Below, one piece after another: positions 6,927 to 14,805 of a stretch of 64,000 nucleotides of DNA. The translations under genes and the position numbers were made by a program. The stretch's first letter is position 1; each line of letters begins with the position of its first letter. Under the pieces are notes generated by a model, which had not been told where the DNA came from, ran no database searches, and was given only the letters and a program-made list of their open reading frames with translations. This DNA comes from JBOCEF01 sp050586345. GTDB taxonomy: Bacteria > Pseudomonadota > Alphaproteobacteria > Rhodobacterales > Rhodobacteraceae. The stretch spans positions 55,574 to 119,573 of the forward strand of contig NZ_JBOCEF010000008.1 of NCBI RefSeq assembly GCF_050586345.1, given 5' to 3'.

Positions 6927-8201
6927 ATGAGCGCGATCATCGACATCACCGGCCGCCAGGTCCTGGACAGCCGCGGCAACCCCACCGTCGAGGTGGACGT
7001 GACCCTCGAGGACGGCAGCTTCGGCCGCGCCGCGGTGCCCTCGGGCGCCTCGACCGGCGCGCATGAGGCGGTCGAGCTGCGCGACGGCGGCGACGCCTAT
7101 GGCGGCAAGGGCGTGCTGAAGGCGGTCGAGGCCGTGAACGGCGAGATCTTCGAGGCGCTCGCGGGCGTCGACGCGACCGAGCAGCTGGCCATCGACAACG
7201 CGATGATCGAGCTGGACGGGACCGAGAACAAGGGCCGCCTCGGGGCCAACGCCATCCTGGGCGTGTCGCTGGCCACCGCCAAGGCCGCGGCCAACGCCGT
7301 GGGCCTGCCGCTCTACCGCTATATCGGCGGCACCTCGGCCCGCGTGCTGCCGGTTCCGATGATGAACATCATCAATGGCGGCGAACATGCCGACAACCCG
7401 ATCGACATCCAGGAATTCATGATCCAGCCGGTGGCGGCGGAATCCATCGCCGACGCCGTGCGCATCGGCGCCGAGATCTTCCACACCCTGAAGAAAGAGC
7501 TGTCGGCCGCCGGTCACAACACCGCCGTCGGCGACGAGGGCGGCTTCGCGCCGGGCCTGAATTCGACCCGCGACGCGCTCGACTTCATCATGAAGGCCAT
7601 CGAGAAGGCCGGCTACAAGCCGGGCGAGGAGATCACCCTCGCGCTCGACGCCGCGTCGACCGAGTTCTTCAAGGACGGCACGTACGACCTGAAGGGCGAG
7701 GGCGTGAAGCTCGACAACGCCGGGATGGCCGAATACCTCGCCAAGCTGGTCAACGACTACCCGATCCAGTCGATCGAGGACGGCATGGCCGAGGATGACT
7801 GGGAGGGCTGGAAGATCCTGACCGAGCTGGTCGGCGACCGCTGCCAGCTGGTCGGGGACGACCTGTTCGTCACCAACTCCAAGCGCCTGAAGGACGGCAT
7901 CGTGCAGGGCTGCGCCAACTCGATCCTGGTGAAGGTGAACCAGATCGGCTCGCTCTCCGAGACCATCGAGGCGGTCGAGATGGCGCACCGCGCCCGCTAC
8001 ACCTCGGTGATGTCGCACCGTTCGGGCGAGACCGAGGACGCGACCATCGCCGACCTCGCCGTCGCGCTGAACTGCGGGCAGATCAAGACCGGCTCGCTGG
8101 CGCGCTCGGACCGGCTGGCCAAGTACAACCAGCTGATCCGCATCGAGGAAGAGCTGGGCGGCGCGGCGATCTATGCCGGCAAGTCGATCCTGAAGGGCTG
8201 A
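6927..8201 (+). CDS. eno: enolase
   Basis: Enolase converts 2-phosphoglycerate to phosphoenolpyruvate in glycolysis and is also part of the RNA degradosome in some bacteria. The 424 residues match the usual bacterial length. Visible motifs are the N-terminal DSRGNPTVEVDV, the mobile loop PSGASTGAHEA with the metal-binding Ser, the catalytic Glu region GDEGGFAP, and KVNQIGSLSETIEA with the catalytic Lys. Upstream, 6904-6924 is a GA-repeat stretch (AGAGAGAGAGCGAGAGAGAG) that serves as an unusual purine-rich ribosome binding region. A clear hairpin terminator lies after the gene. Confidence 0.98.
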   Translation: MSAIIDITGRQVLDSRGNPTVEVDVTLEDGSFGRAAVPSGASTGAHEAVELRDGGDAYGGKGVLKAVEAVNGEIFEALAGVDATEQLAIDNAMIELDGTENKGRLGANAILGVSLATAKAAANAVGLPLYRYIGGTSARVLPVPMMNIINGGEHADNPIDIQEFMIQPVAAESIADAVRIGAEIFHTLKKELSAAGHNTAVGDEGGFAPGLNSTRDALDFIMKAIEKAGYKPGEEITLALDAASTEFFKDGTYDLKGEGVKLDNAGMAEYLAKLVNDYPIQSIEDGMAEDDWEGWKILTELVGDRCQLVGDDLFVTNSKRLKDGIVQGCANSILVKVNQIGSLSETIEAVEMAHRARYTSVMSHRSGETEDATIADLAVALNCGQIKTGSLARSDRLAKYNQLIRIEEELGGAAIYAGKSILKG

Positions 8202-8239
8202 TCCGCCCTCCCGTCCCTGCGGGGGTGGACGAACTGGAA

Positions 8240-8273
8240 CGCCCGGGCCGGAAGGTCCGGGCGTTTCGCTTTC
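8240..8273 (+). terminator. rho-independent terminator after eno
   Basis: CGCCCGG (8240-8246) pairs with CCGGGCG (8257-8263) around a 10-base loop and is followed by TTTCGCTTTCG. It lies 38 bases after the eno stop. Confidence 0.75.
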
Positions 8274-8355
8274 GCGGGTCCGCGTTTTGGGGCATATTGC
8301 GCCCCAGACGCGAAAAATCGCGCATTGGCCAGAAGGCCCCCGAGCAGGTGACGAC

Positions 8356-8661
8356 ATGACCGAAAAGACCGTTGCGGGCCGCGGCCTGGCCGCCGCCGGC
8401 TTCTCCCTCTTCATCCTCGCGCTCGCGATGTATTTCGCCCATGCCGCCTTCCAGGGCGACACCGGGCTGGTGGAGTACATGCGCCTGACGCAGGAGGAGG
8501 AGCGGCTGGAGACGGAGCTGGCCGGGCTTCGCGCCGAGCGCGCGCGGATGGAGAACCTGACGCTGCGGCTGTCCGACTCGTATCTCGACCTCGACCTTCT
8601 GGATGAGCGCGCGCGGATCGTGCTCGGCCATGTGGGCGAGAACGACGCCGTGATTCGTTAA
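8356..8661 (+). CDS. septum formation initiator FtsB/DivIC-like protein
   Basis: A small bitopic protein of 101 residues. A short basic N-terminus is followed by one membrane span (about 12-33, AAAGFSLFILALAMYFAHAAF) and then a coiled coil rich in Glu, Leu and Arg (about 47-75). The end is LDERARIVLGHVGENDAVIR, where ERARxxLG is the FtsB hallmark. FtsB works with FtsL and FtsQ in the divisome. The ATG at 8356 is preferred because AGGTGA (8346-8351) lies just before it. The gene sits between eno and pdhA, the order seen in many alphaproteobacteria. Confidence 0.88.
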   Translation: MTEKTVAGRGLAAAGFSLFILALAMYFAHAAFQGDTGLVEYMRLTQEEERLETELAGLRAERARMENLTLRLSDSYLDLDLLDERARIVLGHVGENDAVIR

Positions 8662-8731
8662 CCGAAGGGTTCCAAACCCCCGGTTTCGCTGCGTCGCCCC
8701 GCACTAAGCTTTCATGGTGCGATGCAAACGG

Positions 8732-8744
8732 GCAACGCCGTTGC
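8732..8744. promoter_or_regulatory. inverted repeat upstream of pdhA
   Basis: GCAAC-gcc-GTTGC, 89 bases before the pdhA start, with ATGCAAAC close by on its left. Position and symmetry suggest an operator for the pdh operon, but I do not recognise the regulator. Confidence 0.25.
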
Positions 8745-8832
8745 GCTGATTTTACGGGCTTTCGGCGCGCACCCCCGCTACCTTTCTTCTCGTTCCAGAC
8801 CCGACGCGAGATCGGAAGCGAGGAGGAGCCAG

Positions 8833-9843
8833 ATGGCCGCGACACGACGCAAGAAGCCCAACGCATCCAAAGAGGAGCTGCTCGCCTATTACAAGGACAT
8901 GCTCCTGATCCGCCGCTTCGAGGAAAAGGCGGGCCAGCTCTACGGCATGGGCCTGATCGGCGGCTTCTGTCACCTCTATATCGGCCAGGAAGCGGTCGTG
9001 GTCGGCGTCGAAGCCGCCGCCAAGGAAGGCGACCAGCGCGTCACCTCCTACCGCGACCACGGGCACATGCTCGCCTGCGGCATGGATCCGAACGGGGTGA
9101 TGGCCGAGCTGACGGGCCGCGAGGGGGGATACTCCCGCGGCAAGGGCGGCTCGATGCACATGTTCTCCAAGGAGAAGGAATTCTACGGCGGCCACGGCAT
9201 CGTGGGCGCCCAGGTGCCGATCGGCGCCGGCCTCGCCTTCGCCAACTGGTATCGCGGCAACGACAACGTGTCCTTCGCCTATTACGGCGACGGCGCGGCG
9301 AACCAGGGCCAGATCTACGAGGCGATGAACATGGCGCAGCTGTGGAAGCTGCCCTGCATCTTCATCATCGAGAACAACCAGTACGCCATGGGCACCTCGC
9401 TCAAGCGCGCGTCCTCGACCCCCGCCCTCTACACCCGCGCCGAAAGCTTCGGCATCCCCGCCGAGGCGGTGGACGGGATGGACGTGCTCGCCGTGCGCGA
9501 CGCGACCATGAAGGCGGTGGAGCATTGCCGCGCCGGCAAGGGCCCCTACTGCCTCGAGATGAACACCTACCGCTATCGCGGGCACTCGATGTCCGACCCG
9601 GCCAAGTACCGGACCCGCGAAGAGGTGAAGGAAGTGCGGGAGACCCGCGATCCGATCGAGCACGTGCGCGAGCTGCTGATGATGGGCGGCCACGTGGACG
9701 AGGAAGAGCTCAAGGGGATCGACAAGGAGATCCGCGCCGTCGTCCAGGAGAGCGCGAAGTTCGCCCAGGAGAGCCCGGAGCCCGACGTCTCCGAGCTGTG
9801 GACGGACATTTACGCCGAAACGACGCCGCAGACGGCGGGGTGA
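8833..9843 (+). CDS. pdhA: pyruvate dehydrogenase E1 component, alpha subunit
   Basis: E1-alpha, together with E1-beta, decarboxylates pyruvate using thiamine diphosphate and reductively acetylates the lipoyl group of E2. The 336 residues contain the thiamine diphosphate motif that starts GDGAANQGQIYEAMN (152 onward) and ends with IIENN. The family start KEELLAYYKDMLLIRRFEEK and the phosphorylation-loop region YRYRGHSMSDPAKYR are also visible. The ATG at 8833 follows a strong AGGAGG (8821-8826). The gap to the next gene is 69 bases, and that gene is a sulfotransferase rather than pdhB, which is unusual for this operon. Confidence 0.97.
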   Translation: MAATRRKKPNASKEELLAYYKDMLLIRRFEEKAGQLYGMGLIGGFCHLYIGQEAVVVGVEAAAKEGDQRVTSYRDHGHMLACGMDPNGVMAELTGREGGYSRGKGGSMHMFSKEKEFYGGHGIVGAQVPIGAGLAFANWYRGNDNVSFAYYGDGAANQGQIYEAMNMAQLWKLPCIFIIENNQYAMGTSLKRASSTPALYTRAESFGIPAEAVDGMDVLAVRDATMKAVEHCRAGKGPYCLEMNTYRYRGHSMSDPAKYRTREEVKEVRETRDPIEHVRELLMMGGHVDEEELKGIDKEIRAVVQESAKFAQESPEPDVSELWTDIYAETTPQTAG

Positions 9844-9912
9844 CGGCGCCCGCTTCCCCCTGACCGGGGCGAAGCCGGCCCGTTCCAACGCCGTCCGACG
9901 AGGAAACGTCCG

Positions 9913-10698
9913 ATGCTGATATCCGACAGATACGGATTCGCTTTCATACACATCCCAAAGTGCGCGGGCACGTCGGTCCGCGCGCAGCTGAGCCCCCACG
10001 CGGACTTCGAGATGCAGATGTACGGCGATCACCCGGTCCTTGGCCGGGTGGACCTGACGCATGTGCCCCTGTTCGCGCTGCGCGAGCATTTCCCCGAGGC
10101 CTGGGCGCGGCTCCAGGGCAAGCGGAAATTCGCCGTGGTGCGGGAGCCGCGGGCCCGGTTCCGCTCGTCCCTCAACCAGCATGCGAAGGTCTACCTTCAC
10201 AAGCGGCTGGACGAGGCGAGCGAGGCCGAGGTCGCGCAGAACGCCGAGGCCGTCATCGCGAAGCTTCGCGGGGCGGACCGGATGCTTCCGGCCGAGCTGA
10301 TCCACTTCCAGCGGCAGAGCGATTACATCGTCCTCGACGGCGAACGCGTCGTGGACGAGATCGTGCCGCTGCAGCGGATCGCCCGGCTCTACGCGGAGCT
10401 CAGCGGGATGATCGGACAGGACCTCGACCCGGCGCGGCGCCGGAACCAGCGGGTGCCCCTGCGGTTCAAGGGCCTGGCCGGCCCGCTCTACAAGGTGAAC
10501 GACCTGGCGCGGAACACGCTTCCCGCCGGGCTCTATCACCGGGTCAAGAGCGCGGCCCTGCCGATCGTAAGCAAGAGCCCGGACGCCGGACCGGCCGCGG
10601 AAGAGGCCCTTGGCCCCGCGGTCGAGGCGTTCGTCGATGAATTCTACGCGGACGACCTGCGCCTTTACGGCGATCTCGTCTCAGCGCACGTGAACTGA
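9913..10698 (+). CDS. sulfotransferase family 2 protein inserted in the pdh operon
   Basis: The protein of 261 residues opens with FAFIHIPKCAGTSVRAQL, the PAPS phosphosulfate-binding loop of the sulfotransferase family 2 group (HIPKCAGTS). The 3'-phosphate-binding segment is VVREPRARFRSSLNQH (about 76-91), and a family-like FVDEFYADDLRLYGDL ends it. In Golgi and bacterial relatives these enzymes sulfate glycans; the acceptor here is unknown. It has no signal peptide or membrane span. It lies in the same direction between pdhA (69 bases before) and pdhB (9 bases after), so it must be cotranscribed with them. It is not part of any known pyruvate dehydrogenase complex and looks like a lateral insertion that preserved operon expression. 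Confidence 0.85.
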   Translation: MLISDRYGFAFIHIPKCAGTSVRAQLSPHADFEMQMYGDHPVLGRVDLTHVPLFALREHFPEAWARLQGKRKFAVVREPRARFRSSLNQHAKVYLHKRLDEASEAEVAQNAEAVIAKLRGADRMLPAELIHFQRQSDYIVLDGERVVDEIVPLQRIARLYAELSGMIGQDLDPARRRNQRVPLRFKGLAGPLYKVNDLARNTLPAGLYHRVKSAALPIVSKSPDAGPAAEEALGPAVEAFVDEFYADDLRLYGDLVSAHVN

Positions 10699-10707
10699 GG
10701 ATACGGC

Positions 10708-10970
10708 ATGGCGACTGAAATCCTGATGCCCGCCCTGTCTCCGACCATGGAGGAGGGGACTCTCGCGAAATGGAACGTCAAGGAAGGGGATGAAGTCTCC
10801 TCCGGCGACGTGATCTGCGAGATCGAGACCGACAAGGCCACGATGGAGTTCGAGGCCATCGACGAGGGCGTGATCGGCAAGATCCTGATCGCGGAAGGGA
10901 CCGAGGGGGTGAAGGTGAACACCCCCATCGCCGTCCTGCTCGAGGAAGGCGAGGACGCCTCGGCGGCCGA
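10708..10970 (+). repeat. 263-bp direct repeat, copy 1 (lipoyl domain of pdhB)
   Basis: Bases 10708-10970 align without gaps to 12110-12372 (offset 1402). The first 87 encoded residues differ at only about five positions, and long stretches of DNA are identical, including at third codon positions. This exceeds what protein constraint needs and suggests gene conversion or a recent duplication. Confidence 0.9.
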
Positions 10971-12096
10971 CAATGTCGGCGGCGGCGACGCCGCCCCGGC
11001 CGAGGGCGGTTCGGACGAGGCCGAGCACGCCGACAAGCCCGCGGCGACCATCCCCGCCGCCCCGGTGGCCGAGCCCGCCTTCAAGGCGCCCGAGCCCGAC
11101 TGGGACGCGAACGCGCCGATGAAGACCCAGACGGTCCGCGAGGCGCTGCGCGACGCGATGGCCGAGGAGATGCGCGCCGACGGCGACGTCTACCTGATGG
11201 GCGAGGAAGTGGCCGAGTACCAGGGCGCCTACAAGGTCTCCCAGGGGCTGCTGGATGAATTCGGGCCCAAGCGGGTCATCGACACCCCGATCACCGAGTA
11301 CGGCTTCGCCGGCCTCGCCTGCGGCGCCGCCTTCACCGGCCTGCGCCCGATCGTGGAGTTCATGACCTTCAACTTCGCCATGCAGGCGATGGACCACATC
11401 ATCAACTCGGCGGCCAAGACGCTGTACATGTCCGGCGGCCAGATGGGCTGCCCGATCGTGTTCCGCGGCCCCAACGGCGCCGCCGCCCGCGTGGGCGCGC
11501 AGCACTCCCAGGACTACGCCGCCTGGTACGCGCAGATCCCCGGCCTGAAGGTGGTGCAGCCCTATTCGGCCGCCGACGCCAAGGGCCTGCTGAAATCCGC
11601 GATCCGCGACCCGAACCCGGTCGTTTTCCTCGAGAACGAGATCCTCTACGGCAAGTCCATGGAGGTTCCCGACATCGACTACACCGTGCCGCTGGGCAAG
11701 GCCCGGATCTGGCGCGAGGGGACGGACGTGACGCTGGTGTCCTTCGGCATCGGCATGACCTACACGCTCGAAGCCGCCGAGGCGCTGGCCGCCGAGGGGA
11801 TCTCGGCCGAGGTCATCGACCTGCGCTCGATCCGGCCCATGGACACCGGCGCGGTGATCAACTCGGTCATGAAGACCAACCGCTGCGTGACGATCGAGGA
11901 AGGCTTCCCGGTCTGCTCCATCGGCAACCACATCTCCGCGGTCCTGATGCAGGAGGCGTTCGACTATCTCGACGCCCCGGTCATCAACTGCACCGGCAAG
12001 GACGTGCCGATGCCCTATGCCGCGAATCTGGAAAAGCTGGCGCTGGTCACCACGAAAGAGGTGATCGAGGCCGCGAAATCCGTCTGCTACCGCTGA
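10708..12096 (+). CDS. pdhB: pyruvate dehydrogenase E1 component, beta subunit with lipoyl domain
   Basis: The protein of 462 residues has an N-terminal lipoyl domain (1-80, lipoyl lysine Lys43 in EIETDKATMEFEA) and an acidic/Ala-rich linker (about 86-130). The transketolase-type E1-beta core follows, with TVREALRDAMAEEMRAD, the pyrimidine-binding FMTFNFAMQAMDHIINSAAK and RGPNGAAARVGAQHSQ. Having a lipoyl domain on E1-beta is a known alphaproteobacterial arrangement. The domain is almost identical, at protein and DNA level, to that at the start of pdhC. The start follows the sulfotransferase stop by 9 bases with a weak ribosome binding site (GAGG), so translation may be partly coupled. Confidence 0.97.
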   Translation: MATEILMPALSPTMEEGTLAKWNVKEGDEVSSGDVICEIETDKATMEFEAIDEGVIGKILIAEGTEGVKVNTPIAVLLEEGEDASAADNVGGGDAAPAEGGSDEAEHADKPAATIPAAPVAEPAFKAPEPDWDANAPMKTQTVREALRDAMAEEMRADGDVYLMGEEVAEYQGAYKVSQGLLDEFGPKRVIDTPITEYGFAGLACGAAFTGLRPIVEFMTFNFAMQAMDHIINSAAKTLYMSGGQMGCPIVFRGPNGAAARVGAQHSQDYAAWYAQIPGLKVVQPYSAADAKGLLKSAIRDPNPVVFLENEILYGKSMEVPDIDYTVPLGKARIWREGTDVTLVSFGIGMTYTLEAAEALAAEGISAEVIDLRSIRPMDTGAVINSVMKTNRCVTIEEGFPVCSIGNHISAVLMQEAFDYLDAPVINCTGKDVPMPYAANLEKLALVTTKEVIEAAKSVCYR

Positions 12097-12109
12097 GGGA
12101 GGGGAGACA

Positions 12110-12372
12110 ATGGCGACTGAAATCCTGATGCCGGCGCTCTCTCCGACCATGGAGGAGGGCACGCTCGCGAAATGGAACGTCAAGGAAGGGGACAGCGTCT
12201 CCTCCGGTGACGTGATCTGCGAGATCGAGACCGACAAGGCCACGATGGAGTTCGAGGCCATCGACGAGGGCGTGATCGGCAAGATCCTGATCGAGGAGGG
12301 CGCCGAGGGGGTGAAAGTGAACACCCCCATCGCGATCCTGCTCGAGGAAGGCGAGGACGCCTCGGCGGCCGA
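12110..12372 (+). repeat. 263-bp direct repeat, copy 2 (lipoyl domain of pdhC)
   Basis: Partner of the repeat at 10708-10970, in the same orientation and with no gap. Recombination between the copies would delete 1402 bases and fuse the pdhB lipoyl domain to the pdhC linker, removing E1-beta. Confidence 0.9.
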
Positions 12373-13426
12373 GGGGCTCGGGGGCGGCGCGGCCGCGCCC
12401 GCCGCCGCGCCCGCCGCGAAGGAGGAGAAGCCGGCCGAGGCCCCTGCCCCGGCGGCGGCCTCCCCGGCCCCGGCGGCGCCCGCCGCGGCCGACGGCTCCC
12501 GCGTCTTCGCCTCGCCGCTGGCGCGGCGCATCGCGGCGGACAAGGGGCTCGACCTTGCGTCCATCAAGGGCTCCGGCCCCCGCGGGCGCATCGTGAAGGC
12601 GGATGTCGAGAACGCGACCGCCGCCCCGAAAGCGGCCCCCGCCGCCGCCGAGGCGCCGAAAGCCGCTTCGGCGCCCGCCGCCGCCCCCGCCTCGGGCATG
12701 TCCGCCGACGCCGTCAAGAAGATCTACGACGGTGTGGACTACGAGGAGGTCAAGCTCGACGGGATGCGCAAGACCATCGCCGCGCGCCTGACCGAGGCCA
12801 AGCAGACCATCCCGCATTTCTACCTGCGGCGGGAGATCAAGCTGGACGCGCTGATGGCGTTCCGCGCCGATCTCAACAAGACGCTGGCGGGTCGGGGCGT
12901 GAAGCTCTCGGTCAACGACTTCATCATCAAGGCCTGCGCCCTGGCGCTGCAGCAGTTCCCGGACTGCAACGCGGCCTGGGCCGGGGACCGGGTGCTGAAG
13001 TTCAAGGGCTCGGACGTCGCCGTGGCCGTGGCCATCGAGGGGGGCCTCTTCACCCCGGTGCTGCGCAATGCCGACGGCAAGTCGCTCTCGGCCCTCTCGG
13101 CCGAGATGAAGGACCTGGCGGGCCGCGCCCGCGACCGCAAGCTGGCGCCGCATGAATACCAGGGCGGCTCCTTCGCGATCTCGAACCTCGGCATGTTCGG
13201 GATCGAGAACTTCGACGCGGTGATCAACCCGCCGCACGCCTCGATCCTCGCGGTCGGCGCGGGCGTGAAGAAGCCGGTGGTGAACGCGGAAGGCCAGGTC
13301 GAGGTCGCGACGATGATGTCCGTCACCCTCTCGGTCGACCACCGGGTGATCGACGGCGCGCTGGGCGCGCAGTTCCTCGACGCCGTGAAGACGAACCTCG
13401 AGGATCCGCTGGCCATGCTCGCCTGA
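12110..13426 (+). CDS. pdhC: pyruvate dehydrogenase E2 component (dihydrolipoamide acetyltransferase)
   Basis: E2 transfers the acetyl group from the lipoyl arm to CoA and forms the core of the complex. The 438 residues hold one lipoyl domain (1-80, Lys43), an Ala/Pro linker (about 88-130), and a peripheral-subunit binding domain (VFASPLARRIAADKGLDL to VKADVE, about 130-165). A second Ala/Pro linker follows, then the acyltransferase domain, which ends with the catalytic SVDHRVIDGALG motif. No dihydrolipoamide dehydrogenase gene follows, so E3 is encoded elsewhere. The gene starts 13 bases after pdhB behind GAGGGAGGGGAG, and the operon ends at a strong terminator. Confidence 0.97.
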   Translation: MATEILMPALSPTMEEGTLAKWNVKEGDSVSSGDVICEIETDKATMEFEAIDEGVIGKILIEEGAEGVKVNTPIAILLEEGEDASAAEGLGGGAAAPAAAPAAKEEKPAEAPAPAAASPAPAAPAAADGSRVFASPLARRIAADKGLDLASIKGSGPRGRIVKADVENATAAPKAAPAAAEAPKAASAPAAAPASGMSADAVKKIYDGVDYEEVKLDGMRKTIAARLTEAKQTIPHFYLRREIKLDALMAFRADLNKTLAGRGVKLSVNDFIIKACALALQQFPDCNAAWAGDRVLKFKGSDVAVAVAIEGGLFTPVLRNADGKSLSALSAEMKDLAGRARDRKLAPHEYQGGSFAISNLGMFGIENFDAVINPPHASILAVGAGVKKPVVNAEGQVEVATMMSVTLSVDHRVIDGALGAQFLDAVKTNLEDPLAMLA

Positions 13427-13450
13427 TCGGGCACGCCCCAGAACGCGAAA

Positions 13451-13483
13451 AGGCCCCCGGAGCATCGCTCCGGGGGCCTTTTT
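13451..13483. terminator. bidirectional terminator between pdhC and cysE
   Basis: AGGCCCCCGGAGC (13451-13463) pairs perfectly with GCTCCGGGGGCCT (13467-13479) around a 3-base loop. It is followed by TTTT on the plus strand, and on the minus strand the A-run 13448-13451 gives TTTT. It ends both convergent transcripts. Confidence 0.92.
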
Positions 13484-13511
13484 CATGCCGCCTCGCCCCG
13501 AGGGGCGGCGG

Positions 13512-14327
13512 TCAGACGGTCTGGTTCATGCTCTGCGACGGCTGCGAGCAGCCCGCGTCGCCGACGATCTGCGCCGGAACCCCGGCCACGGTCTTGCACG
13601 GCGGCACGCTTTTCAGAACCACCGAGCCGGAGGCGACGCGGCTGCAGCGCCCGACGGTGATGTTGCCCAGCACCGCGGCGCCGGCGCCGATCAGCACGCC
13701 GTCCTCGATCTTCGGATGGCGGTCGCCATCCTCCTTGCCCGTGCCGCCCAGCGTCACCGAGTGCAGCATCGAGACGTTGTCGCCCACGCGCGCCGTCTCG
13801 CCGATCACGATGGAATGGGCGTGGTCGATCATCACGCCCTTGCCGATGGTCGCGCCCGGGTGGATGTCCACCCCGAACGCTTCCGAGGTGCGCATCTGGA
13901 TGTAATAAGCCATGTCCGTCTGCCCGCTGACCCACAGGTGGTGGGCGATGCGATAGGACTGGATCGCCAGGTAGCCCTTGAAGAACAGCAGCGGCTGCAC
14001 GTAGCGATGGCAGGCCGGGTCGCGGTCATAGACCGCCACGATGTCCGCCCGCGCCGCCTGCCGGATGCCCGCATCCGCCGACAGCACCTCTTTCGCCAGG
14101 TCCCGCAGGATCAGCGCCGGCATGTCCGGCGAGGCGAGCTTCTGCGACACGCGATAGCTCAGCGCGTCCTCGAGCGTGTCATGGTGCAGCACGACCGCAT
14201 GCACCAGGCTGCCCAGAAGCGGCTCGTTTTCGACGATCTCGGCCGCCTCGGAGCGCATCCGCGACCAGACGGGGTCGATTTCAGCCATCGCGGCCTTGTC
14301 CTGCATCGTAAGCTTCGCAACGGTCAT
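13512..14327 (-). CDS. cysE: serine O-acetyltransferase
   Basis: CysE acetylates L-serine from acetyl-CoA, the first committed step of cysteine synthesis. The 271 residues have the helical N-terminal domain and a C-terminal left-handed beta helix of hexapeptide repeats. It includes IDHAHSIVIGETARVG, with the catalytic His, and GDGDRHPKIEDGVLIGAGAA-like turns. The ATG at 14327 is preferred because a GGAGG lies a few bases before it; an earlier in-frame ATG at 14405 would add 26 Arg-rich residues. The gene lies beyond the 3' end of the GTA cluster on the same strand, a neighbour it also has in other Rhodobacterales as far as I recall. It probably has its own promoter in the 208-base gap. Confidence 0.95.
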   Translation of the reverse strand: MTVAKLTMQDKAAMAEIDPVWSRMRSEAAEIVENEPLLGSLVHAVVLHHDTLEDALSYRVSQKLASPDMPALILRDLAKEVLSADAGIRQAARADIVAVYDRDPACHRYVQPLLFFKGYLAIQSYRIAHHLWVSGQTDMAYYIQMRTSEAFGVDIHPGATIGKGVMIDHAHSIVIGETARVGDNVSMLHSVTLGGTGKEDGDRHPKIEDGVLIGAGAAVLGNITVGRCSRVASGSVVLKSVPPCKTVAGVPAQIVGDAGCSQPSQSMNQTV

Positions 14328-14460
14328 CGCTCGGCGCCTCCGCTCGCACGGCCGCCGCAGATGGGCGACCTGAGCCGAACATCGACTTTTTCGTGGCGAA
14401 ATCAACCTTCACCCTCGTGAACGATCGTATAAATGCAGGCGATGTCGCGCACATGCCGAC

Positions 14461-14488
14461 GTCGCGGGGGCGCCAGGGCCCCCGCGAC
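14461..14488. terminator. strong hairpin at the 3' end of the GTA operon
   Basis: GTCGCGGGGGC (14461-14471) pairs perfectly with GCCCCCGCGAC (14478-14488) around a 6-base loop. It lies 48 bases beyond the stop of the last GTA-linked gene and before cysE. No T-run follows on the minus strand, so it may act as a transcript-end stabiliser or with Rho. Confidence 0.5.
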
Positions 14489-14535
14489 GCGTGGTTTTCC
14501 GGCCCGGCGGGCGACGCATCGCCCCCGCCCGGCGC

Positions 14536-14772
14536 TCAGGAAAACGTGAACCGCCCCCCGGCGCGGTTGGGCGGCGTCTCCTTCGCCCGGCCGACATTCA
14601 CCGCCAGCAGCTCGATCAGCCGATAGAGCTTGCCGATGAAGGTGTCGTCCCGCGGCGTCGGCGTGAACGCGGCGATGACGGAGGCGACGGTCACGATGGC
14701 GGTCGCCACGGTGAACGCTTTCTCGAGGATGACGGACAGGTTCTGCCCGTCGATCAGGATGGTTTCGGTCAT
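14536..14772 (-). CDS. small phage-type one-span membrane protein, possible holin
   Basis: A protein of 78 residues with one hydrophobic segment (about 18-38, KAFTVATAIVTVASVIAAF) followed by TPTPRDDTFIGKLYRLIELLAVNVGRAKE. The TPTPxDDxxxGKxYxxIxxLAxNVGxAK pattern recurs in small proteins of tailed phages near lysis or tail genes. I know it only as uncharacterised or holin-like. A good ribosome binding site (GGAGG, 5 bases before the ATG) is present. It is the last gene of the GTA-linked transcript, 33 bases after the DUF2793 gene. In R. capsulatus the GTA holin and endolysin lie at another locus, so its presence here is notable. A lysis role is inference. Confidence 0.65.
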   Translation of the reverse strand: MTETILIDGQNLSVILEKAFTVATAIVTVASVIAAFTPTPRDDTFIGKLYRLIELLAVNVGRAKETPPNRAGGRFTFS

Positions 14773-14805
14773 GCGACCCTCCTTTGCGGCGTGCCGGACC
14801 CGGCC

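Noticed and set aside
6357..8480. A long minus-strand open frame across mur and eno
   Set aside because: Antisense of enolase; no motif and no start signal.
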